Shown here: piece by piece, positions 52,106 through 61,100 of the stretch
How positions within the stretch are numbered: the stretch's first letter is position 1
Layout: the number at the start of each line of letters is the position of its first letter
Assembly (NCBI GenBank): GCA_029298735.1
Contig: JANSLP010000124.1
Location: forward strand, 1 to 64,000
Source: Ophiostoma sp. CBS 140.51
Lineage: Eukaryota; Ascomycota; Sordariomycetes; Ophiostomatales; Ophiostomataceae
Direction: 5' to 3'
DNA: 64,000 nucleotides
Notes under the pieces: generated by a model
The model's database searches: none
What the model was told of the DNA's origin: nothing
The model's input: only the letters and a program-made list of their open reading frames with translations
Program-made: the position numbers and the translations under genes

Positions 52106-53765
52106 CTACAAGACATAACGGCTACTGTGTGTTAGCAGGTGATTTCTTTCATATCAACAAGGGGGTCAAGGGGACTTACAATGCGAGATTCTCACGGTCC
52201 GTCAGGTCGAGTTGGCGGGCATCCACCACTTCTTCGACACGCTCACCAGACTCATCGACGTGCTCGACAACACCGACCTCCTGGACCAGGCCCTGGGCCG
52301 CCAGAGCATCACGCCGGGCATTCTCCTTGGCCAGATACCAGCGCAGGTACAGAATAATAATGGTGGGCAAGACGCAGGCAATGCCCAGAATGACGGCCCA
52401 GGTGACGAGGTAGCGCGGCTTGTACTGTGGTTGGAAGAGTTGAGGCGACAGAATATTACCCAAACCATAGCCGACATGGTACAGCGCAATGACGGCCGTC
52501 TTCTTGGTGTGGCCAGCCGAACAGTTGGCCGCCCAAATCATGACGACGCTGTAGGCGATGCCAGCAGTTCCCCGAATGTAAATGGCCGTCAAGAGGCCGG
52601 CGCGATTGGTCCATGGAAGAGTGAGGAGCATGATGCAGGACACAATGGCCGGGATGTAGGACGCGGCGGCGACCCAGGCGCGGGTATTCTTGGTTTTTGC
52701 GAGTGTCCAGGCAGCGGCCAGCAGTGACACGAGCGACACGAGACCGGTCAAGCAGCCCAGCAGGGTCGTCTCTAAAGTGCTGAACCCAAACGACTGGATA
52801 ATCAACGAGTACTGGTTGGTCAGACCGTTGGCCATTTCCTGGGACCAGGCGTGGAAAAAAAAGAGCCATGTCTTGGGGTCTTTGAGGGCCTCGACGAGCT
52901 GGTACTTTTGGAACCGCTTCTGCTCAATGCCCGAGTGGTTGGATGCAATGCGCAGAATGGATTGGGCGCGGTCGCTGGGCTTCTTGAAAAAGTGGGCCGT
53001 GGCCGGGCTGTCGGGAAAGAAGAACCAGACAAACACGCCATAAAAGATGGTGAGGATACCCGTAATGACCATGAACCACTTCCAGGGTGCAAAGCCGCCC
53101 GTCTTTATGTAGAGGACGCCGTACGACAGCAAGCCCGACGTAATGGGACTCGAGTTGCCGGCAGCCCACATGCTGGGCATCAGCCAGGCCTGCTCGTCGT
53201 AGGTGAAGAACATGGACAAAGTCAACAGGAAAGCAGGGACGACACAAGCTTCGGCCAGACCCAGCAGGAAACGGACGGCAAAGAGTGCACCGAAGCTGCG
53301 GCAAGGGATGTGCAGCAGCAAGATTGCACCCCAGACGATAAGATTGCCGGCCAGCCATTTTCCGACTGGGAAGCGCTGGAGAGCCAAATTTTGAGGCCAT
53401 TCTGCCAGCAGGTAGCCCACATAAAAGATGGACGACAGCCAGTTGTACTGGTTGGCACTGAGGTGGGCGTCGTCCAAAATTCCCAGAATAGCTGAACTGC
53501 CGAGTGTCTGCTTGTCGACGTACATCAAGTGGTAGCCGACACAGATGATGGGCAGGATCCAGCGAATAGCTTTGCGGCGGAGCCGAGCCGCTTCTTCGGG
53601 TGTCGGTGGCTCGACTTTGATGGACGAGAGCAGGCGGTAACTCTCGTCGGCATAGCGGTCGGAACGTTTGGCCAGGCGGGATGATGGTGACACTTCGGGA
53701 ACTGGTGTGGCCGATGTCTCGGTGACGGACACGGCCGACTGGCCGGGACTCGCAGTCTTGGCCAT
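52106..53765 (-). CDS. MFS permease, DAL5/allantoate family (second copy)
   Basis: Two exons: 53765-52180 and a 19-nt last exon 52124-52106. The intron starts GTAAGT, has a TGCTAAC branch site and ends ACACAG. Splicing replaces an in-frame stop by FSRYVL, giving DRENLAFSRYVL, close to the usual family C terminus (DRxNxxFRYVL). Product 534 residues. Signatures include YVDKQTLGSSAI, YNWLSSIFYVGYLLAEWP, FLLGLAEACVVPAF and WMWAAGNSS-like text (MWAAGNSSPITSG). Start MAKTASPGQS is chosen; an in-frame ATG at 53870 lies in CT-rich leader. Substrate unknown, probably an organic anion. Confidence 0.92.
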
Positions 53766-54970
53766 TGTTGGCGTGGAGGGTGATGGGGTGAATAGGAATA
53801 AAAGAGGAATGAAGGCGAGAAGGGTGAGAAGTGCGAGAAGGGAGAAGTAAATGAAATAAAAGAGGCTCATTTAGTTTACTTATTTTGTGCTGTGCGACTT
53901 GATCTGAAGATAGTCAGCACAGTGCGTGCTCTGTGCTCAATGATGTAGATCGGTCTCTTGGTCGGGTGGCTATTATATTTACTGACGAAAGTATGTGTAC
54001 AGTCCCGATGTTGGTTTGGGCGGAGCTCACTGCGTGGCGTCCACGCGTTGCACAGACTATGTCAGTACTTTGTCAGTTTTCCATACTCTCTTATTCTCCA
54101 TTCTAAGCACCTCGTGGCAAAAGCATCATCCTAAGATGGACCCCCACGATGAATGACAACATCTTTTGGCGATGCTGATCTATCCAGAAGGAGTAATTTT
54201 AGATGTCGGGACAAGATTTCGGGCAGCCCAACCATGAGTGTTTATCTAGAGTTGTATCAACATGTTGAAAAAGGGCACTGGGTGCGTATTTTCCTGTGTG
54301 TCTTGTTGACTTTCCGTGGTATTTTCCTGTCGTCGCGTATTTTGATTCCAGATTCTCCAAATCGCCATATCTGACTCCGTTGACGACTGCCGCAACGTAA
54401 CCCCAGTTCGTCCAAGTCGACTTAGATTCGGCCGGGATTTAAGCTCTCTACGGCCGGCAATACAAGCCAAAAGCGGGCGATCTGCAACGCTTGAAGTACA
54501 CTTTCGGGCACACAACCCCGCTGTCTGCAATGGTGCAATCGGCAGCCTGTAATGTACAAGTGGAAGTACAACGTTGGTACACTTTTCTACCAAAATCCAG
54601 CCCAAGTTCGACGTACCCATCTTAACAAGCAACGACAGCACCATAATGGGCAGCAGTGGCATCATGCCGACACTGCGCAGGCCACACACCAGCACAACAC
54701 GAGGCTGAACTGATTAGTCAACTTTTCGTTTTACACGACTCACCTAGTTTCTACTCTCGTTTGACCGTTTTGCCTTATTTACGCTACCATCACTCTGCGG
54801 TACCGGCGTGACACAAAGCAACAATATCATGATAAATAATTCAAAGTCTGCCAAGGGTCACCAAGGGTGTAGAAGAAAAGAAAGATAATAAAACTGCCGA
54901 ATATCGCCATCGACAGCGATAACATCACCATCAACAGCATCGCCTCTTATTTCCCAGCACATCTCCCACC
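53766..54970. other. Divergent promoter: DAL5-type permease / FAD monooxygenase
   Basis: 1.2 kb between divergent starts. Open frames at 54153-54374 (plus) and 54246-54695 (minus) overlap and lack recognisable motifs. No TCCGCGGA element. Confidence 0.5.
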
Positions 54971-56356
54971 ATGACAGAACGCCCCTTCCGCATTGCCGTC
55001 GCCGGCTCGGGCATCGCCGGCCTGGCCATTGCCATTGCCCTCAAGAACCAACCGGGCGTGCAGGTCGACTTGTACGAGAGAGCCACCCAGCTGCGCGAGA
55101 TTGGCGCGTCCATTGCCCTGGGGCCCAACGGCATGCGCACTCTCGACCGATTGGGTGTGCACAATGCCTTGGTCGATCTGGCCGACGATGCTGCCAACGG
55201 CCTGTCGTTCCGCAACACTTCGGGGTACCCCATGGTCTACCGCCACTACAAGACGGGCGAGATTGTCTCGACGGACCCCAGCCAGGCCGACAAGGGTATT
55301 CTGAAAAAACACTGGACCGCCCGGTACTACCGTGCCCACCTGCAAGAGTCGCTGGCCGCACATGTCGACCCTAAACAAATTCACCTGAGCAAGGCGTTTG
55401 CCGGTGTGGCGTGGGACGATGCCAAGCAAGAGTTGACATTGACGTTTACGGACGGCACGACGGCCGCGGCCGATTTGTTGGTCGGTGCTGACGGCCTGCA
55501 CTCCCGTGTGCGGACCTTTTTCGTTCCCCAGTCACGGCCGCAGTGGACCGGCGCTCTGGCCTTCCGCTCGGTGTTTCCGCGATCACACGTGGATCATATT
55601 GAGGGTCTCCCGCACGAGGCCACCCACGTCTGGGGCCATGACCGCACACTCTTCTTCTCGCCGCTAGGCCGCGACCTCTACACAGTCGTCGGCCAGCTGC
55701 AGTACGACCCGGCCGAGGACAGCGCCGACCAGGGCGGCCGAGACCTAAAGGACACGGCCAAGGTGTGGGCATCCAACGGCAGCGTCGAGACTTTGAGAAG
55801 CTTGTACGCCGACTGGGGCAGCCTGGTGAAGAACATTGTCAATGCTGTGCCGCATACAGAACTGTATCCCAACTCGTCTTCGGACAGCCTGCCCACCTGG
55901 GTGCTGAGCGGGACGACGGGCAACATTCCGGCAGGTCGCGTGACACTCGCTGGTGACGCCGCCCATGCCCACGGCGGCGCGTTCGCTACGGGCGGCAGTC
56001 TCGCTTTGGACGATGCCTGGGCGTTTGCCTCGGCCTTTCAGCATGTCTTCCCGTCCACATCAAAGGAGGCACCAAAGACGGCCGACCTCCTGCGCGCCGT
56101 CAAGATTTACGAAAAGACGCGCAAGGCACACACCGACCGGCTGTTGCGAGTGGTGCACGCCTCCAACAGTGCCCGTGTCGAGAGCCTCCGCAAAAGCAGG
56201 CAGCCCGGCTATGTCCCCGAGACGGACGAGCAGCTGCGCGTGCGTATCCGCAGCCGGACAGACCCGACATGGCTGCACGAGCATGATGTGCAGGCGACGT
56301 TTGCAGCGGCAGTGAAAGAGGTCGAGCAGGGGCTTGTTGTTCAAAGTAGACTCTAA
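54971..56356 (+). CDS. FAD-dependent monooxygenase, salicylate-hydroxylase-like
   Basis: 461 residues, single exon. Class A flavoprotein hydroxylase of the UbiH/PHBH fold. The Rossmann motif is GSGIAG at residues 12-17; the FAD/NAD(P)H site is GADGLHSRVR; the second FAD motif is LAGDAAHAHGGAFATGG. Such enzymes hydroxylate (sometimes with decarboxylation) aromatic acids using NAD(P)H. With a monocarboxylate-porter-like protein encoded convergently and two organic-anion permeases upstream, a role in uptake and degradation of an aromatic acid is plausible but unproven. Confidence 0.9.
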   Translation: MTERPFRIAVAGSGIAGLAIAIALKNQPGVQVDLYERATQLREIGASIALGPNGMRTLDRLGVHNALVDLADDAANGLSFRNTSGYPMVYRHYKTGEIVSTDPSQADKGILKKHWTARYYRAHLQESLAAHVDPKQIHLSKAFAGVAWDDAKQELTLTFTDGTTAAADLLVGADGLHSRVRTFFVPQSRPQWTGALAFRSVFPRSHVDHIEGLPHEATHVWGHDRTLFFSPLGRDLYTVVGQLQYDPAEDSADQGGRDLKDTAKVWASNGSVETLRSLYADWGSLVKNIVNAVPHTELYPNSSSDSLPTWVLSGTTGNIPAGRVTLAGDAAHAHGGAFATGGSLALDDAWAFASAFQHVFPSTSKEAPKTADLLRAVKIYEKTRKAHTDRLLRVVHASNSARVESLRKSRQPGYVPETDEQLRVRIRSRTDPTWLHEHDVQATFAAAVKEVEQGLVVQSRL

Positions 56357-56548
56357 GTAGTTGGTGCATAGTGTAATAGTAAAAAATGAGACAGGTTTTG
56401 GCATGCTATTACGGTTTCTCATTAAAAGCCTCTTTTAGTAAAAAGCGAACAAATAAAGTGAGACGTAAATGTTAAAAAATTAGATAAGAGAGTGGGATTG
56501 AAGTAGAATTATTGATAATTAAAACCATGAACAAAATATACAGTCGTA

Positions 56549-57844
56549 CTACAAGTATCTGTATGTCCTCGTCAGCGCCAGTCCACCGACCAACATCAAC
56601 AGTCCCGAGAAAAGGACGGCCATGCTCCAGTCGTCGCCTCCGCCTTTACTGGAGACGATGGCATTCGCAGCACTCGGCCCGGCCAGTACGCCCACTCCGA
56701 CAATGCTGTTAAACAGGCCGACTTTGCTGGCGAGATTGTCGCCGCCAAAGAGGTCCGAAATGACGACAGGAATTAAACTGACAAACCCCGACCCCAACAA
56801 ACCGACAAAGACAACAAACACCGTCATGAGAGCGACGGCGTCTTGGCCCCGATAAAGGACAGCGGGCAGCCAGAACAGCAAATGGCCAGCGCCGCACAAG
56901 ACAAAACTGGCGACGAGTGCAGTGAGTTTGCCGTAGCGGTCGGCAAACGCGCCAATCCCTAACCGGCCGGCAATGGATAGACCGTTCATCAACCCTAAAA
57001 GCCAGGCGGCATAGCTGGAGTTGACACCCTGGGCGACGGCGGAGGGTGTAATCAAAAAGTAGCGGGGCAAGAAGCCGGTCATGGCCACACTGGTGGCGGC
57101 GAGCATGACCAAGAAGCGGGTGTCTTTGAGAAGGGAGAAGTCGACAAGTTTGGTCGAGCCTCGTCTCACAGGCGGATGGTCAAGGAAACGAAAGGCCGCG
57201 TAGGAACACCCCAAGAGACCAGCCGCGAGGTAGCCGAGTGTCTGGAACGTAGCGGGCAGGCCGTGTTTCTGGAGCAAGACACGTGTCGAGTACGGCAGAA
57301 CACACCCACCGAGGGCACCTCCAGACACAACAAATGCGTTGGCCATGCCATGCCGCCGCGAAAAGAGTCGCCGCGAGACGCTGACGGCCGGGTAGTAGAC
57401 AAACGCCGTGCCGAGACCGAACGTGACTCCTTGGGCCAGCAAGAACTGGTAGAATTGCGTGCAGACGCTGGCAGTGAACAGCCCAGTGATGATGAGAAGA
57501 GAACCCACGAGCACTGCCGTATCGTACCCAAACCGGTCGGCAAACCGTCCTGTGGGCGCGCCCAGGATCATATAGAGGCTGGATGCGAGCGAGCCCACCA
57601 AAATAATCTGAGCAGGCGGTTTGTCCGGAAAGAGTGTCGACTCGTAGTAGTCCTGAAAAATGCCAAATGAGTTGGGCATGCCGACGGCGACAAACGTGAT
57701 GAAGAAGGCGGCGGCCAAGAGGGCAGGCTTTGTGTAGCGAGAAGGTGGTGTGTCTACAGACGACGACCCTGGAGCGGGAGCGACATCTCGCAATGGCGAC
57801 TGGTGCACCGGCGAGGTGAGCACCTCAAGTTGTGTGGCCGACAT
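56549..57844 (-). CDS. MFS monocarboxylate-porter-like protein
   Basis: 431 residues, single exon. Monocarboxylate porter family, 12 spans. After a 37-residue polar N terminus come FFITFVAVGMPNSFGIFQDYY, GAPTGRFADRFGYD, YYPAVSVSRRLFSRRHGMANA and the GGALGG and GRLGIGAFADRYG segments typical of fungal MCT proteins. Only 192 bp separate its stop from that of the FAD monooxygenase. Fungal family members often do not carry lactate or pyruvate, so the substrate is open. Confidence 0.9.
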   Translation of the reverse strand: MSATQLEVLTSPVHQSPLRDVAPAPGSSSVDTPPSRYTKPALLAAAFFITFVAVGMPNSFGIFQDYYESTLFPDKPPAQIILVGSLASSLYMILGAPTGRFADRFGYDTAVLVGSLLIITGLFTASVCTQFYQFLLAQGVTFGLGTAFVYYPAVSVSRRLFSRRHGMANAFVVSGGALGGCVLPYSTRVLLQKHGLPATFQTLGYLAAGLLGCSYAAFRFLDHPPVRRGSTKLVDFSLLKDTRFLVMLAATSVAMTGFLPRYFLITPSAVAQGVNSSYAAWLLGLMNGLSIAGRLGIGAFADRYGKLTALVASFVLCGAGHLLFWLPAVLYRGQDAVALMTVFVVFVGLLGSGFVSLIPVVISDLFGGDNLASKVGLFNSIVGVGVLAGPSAANAIVSSKGGGDDWSMAVLFSGLLMLVGGLALTRTYRYL

Positions 57845-58196
57845 AGTGATGGATATGTTTTGTTATGAGGTTAAGCGACTCAAAAACGGTAATGTCAGAT
57901 GCAAAATGCTCGGCTTAACTGTCGGCCGACTTAAGTTTATTAAAATACGGCGTTACAGAGTGCCCTATAACCGCCTATTGGCTAGCAGGCGATCACTAAA
58001 CAAATGCGCTGCAAGTGCCCTAGGCCCCGAAAGTGCATACTGGTGGACGCGAGACAAACGATCACGGCAGGTGTGGTGGGCATTGAAGTCGGAAGAATGA
58101 ACTGTAATTATTACTATTATTATGAGCATTATTGGTATGGGGTGTTCAAGCTTTTAGAAATAAAGAAAAACAGAAAGAAAGAAATAAAACTGCATC
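57845..58196. other. Promoter of the monocarboxylate-porter-like gene
   Basis: 352 bp between this gene's start and the stop of the DUF3638 gene. No further gene seen. Confidence 0.55.
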
Positions 58197-61100
58197 TCAG
58201 TATGTGCCAACTGTGTCGACAGCAAAGTCCTCCTCGGTCAACAACACGCCGTCCAGCAGCTTGCCGACATGGGTCTTGTCAATGGAGGCGGATTGGCGGC
58301 GCAGCTGGGCCATCAAGGCTTTGAAGAAGGCAGAAGAGCCGGCCGAGGACGATGAGGCGGCCGAAGCGTCGCTGATACGGTGCGCCATCCCAAGGAACGT
58401 GGCCGTATCGGCATACTCTTGGTAGGAGTCAAAGTAGAGCTGGCCGGCCAACAAATTGAGAGAGATGGACACCTCACGAGGCAACAGGACAGAGGCCTGC
58501 GAGCCCACAGTGTACAACTCCAGCCTGTCTAATGGACGGTATGCCATGTTGACACGGGCCGAGTACAAGTGGAGGCGGACAGCGGGCGACGCTCTCTTTC
58601 TGTGGATGTACGAAAAGACCTCGTTGGCTTCAAAGGGGCTGACCAGGATGAGGTGGTCGATGGATGACGATACACTACTCGTGAGGATGTATTGTGGCGC
58701 CCGCTGAAAAGCATCCATCCAGTTGGTCCCGTCTGGTCGCACGGTACGGGCAAAGTCGAGGGTTGCCAGGGGCTGGGAGGGTAGTCGGCTGAGGTCAACA
58801 AGATTGGCAATGGACGTTTCTCCCAAAGTGTGAAAGGCCGGCATAAAAGCCTCCGAGTCTTGTCTGATATCGCCCGTCTTGATAAAGTAGAGAATATCCG
58901 GGTGGACACTGTGCTTGAGAGCCGTTGCCTGTGGCGGCCGTGCCTTTTGGCGTTCCTCTTCAATTTCGGGCGCCAGCTCCCGTTCCTGCTCTTCATTCAA
59001 AGAGGCATGTGCCGTGTCGGTGTCGTCTCGCAAAAAGGCGCGGCAGCGGTCGTCAATGGCTTGGAGGATAGACGCGTCGGCGAGTCCAGCGTTGTGCTCG
59101 CCGTCTGCCACGTACTGTCGACTATTTCGTGGAAGGTACCGCTGGGCCAGGGACTGTGCTTCCACCTCGCGGAACTTGCCGGCCTCGTCGTTTGTCAAAG
59201 CGTAGCCGTCGGTTTTCGTCGCCCCCTTCCACAAGGACTGCTGCCAAGCAAACCGGCGCCCGTGTAGAGCCCACAAGGGCATGTACCGGAAGAGTTCTTG
59301 TTGTGTCTCGTGGATGGACCATGACAGGACTTCACTGACGGTGGGTGTAGTCACATCCGGGCGCAACGACTGAATCTTCTCCTGTATCTCGGGCTGACAC
59401 AAAAACACGACCGACTGTCCTTGCCCCAGCTGGCGCATCCGCATACAGGCCTGTACCAGGCGGTCTTTGGTCAAGTCTGCGCCCAGCGTGACGGCCGCCC
59501 GGTAGTGTGTCGGCAGCCGCAGGTCGGTGCCACGCGTGTGGGCTTCGTCGAGGAAAACGAGACAGACATCGAGATGTTTGGCGTATGGGGACGCTTGGAG
59601 CGGTTCCACCCGTCCGCGGCGGTCAACCACGGACAGCAGGTCGTCGTCGAAGAAAACGACGGCTTCAGCCGCCTCGACTTTGGAGAGCCAGCGCTGCGCG
59701 GCCTGGAGGTTGGACAACTCCAGGACTTGGGCGCCGACGTCGAGCAGCACGCGAACTGGCGGATGCATACTGACGACGGCGTCCAGCAAAGCTTCCGCGC
59801 CGGTCTCTTCCAGTAAGTGGACCCCATTTTCTTCCCTCAACAGATTTGCCAACACCAAGGCATTGGTGTGGCTCTGCTGTGGGAGGTCGAGCTGTGTGAC
59901 AGACAACGGCAGGAGGGGACGGGCGTCGTTGGTGCCGGAGAATCCCGTAGTCACTGTCGTTGACGTGGATAGATCCCACCCCGACGCACTGATTTTGTCG
60001 GGAAACTCCTTCATATGGGCGGGGAAGACAATGTGCGCCAAGTAGTAGTCAATAGCGCCTTTTGAGTACTTCAAAAAAGGGAAGAGTCGGTCGGTGCATT
60101 GCCAACGGTCGGCAAGACTGACGCCCGAGAGCTGGCGGAAGGATGGGGGCATATCACTGCGGGCCGTCCTTACCCAAGCAGTGTACTCATCTTCGAGCTG
60201 GTCGGTGTTGACGAGGCGGTGCAATGATGCAAACAAAGCTTCATCAGAGAGACCGGCGTAGTAGTAATGTAGCGATGTGAGCAGCAGAACAACATCTGGG
60301 TGACTAAACTCGGCTCGCGGGCTGGGCATATCTTTGGACTGGTAGGGGACAACGAGCTGGGTGGGAGGTTGCCGGTTGGCGGGAGCCGGGCCGTAGTTGA
60401 CTCGCCAGCGTTTGGCACCGAGGGCAAAGGACAAAATGCCGCCTGCCAGTAAACCTCTCAGCAAGAGGAGAGGGCCCTTTGTACTGTCGGCCCAAAAGGA
60501 AGAGGTCTCGACAGCGGCGACTTCTTCATCGGTCAAGTGAAGTTTCGTCAGATACCTGAAGACAGCCTGGCGGATAGGAGCAGGCTGCAGGGCAATGGGA
60601 AACCCGTGGAGGCCTCGCTGGCAGAGCTGTCTGCCGACAAGCTGGACGAGGCGAGGGTACGCCGTCTTTTTGAGCAGGCGTGTCCGAGGGAACCGTCCGG
60701 TCCAGCGTGTGTCCTCGACGAAAATCTCAACGGCATCTGGCATCTCCTTTTTGAGTTGGGCAACTGCAACACCCACGATATCCATCAATTCCTGCAGCAG
60801 TCCCCACCGCGTCGGACTCAGTTCCGTCGGCCGCTGTGTGCCCATAGTGTAGATCAGTTCAAACTTGGCCGAAAAAATCTCATCGCTCTCGTCGACAATG
60901 TCGCGAGACACATGGTCAAGGTAGTGCTGGGTAGCGAGCATAGCTTTTCCGATACCGTCGTCCGTCTGTCCATTCATGCACCGCTCGATGCCCATTAGTT
61001 TGAACGAGAGAATGTGCTCCGGCTGGACGAGCAGGATGCCCCGTTGGGTTTGACAGTCGCGGAGCATCTTGTCGACTCGCAAGATATCTGCTGGCGACGA

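Noticed and set aside
53766..53870. Hydrophobic in-frame extension of the second DAL5-type permease
   Set aside because: Phe/Leu/Ser/Pro-rich translation of a CT-rich leader; the family has a polar N terminus.
54246..54695. 149-codon minus-strand frame between permease and monooxygenase
   Set aside because: Overlaps another frame on the plus strand, mixed composition, no recognisable domain or transposon signature.
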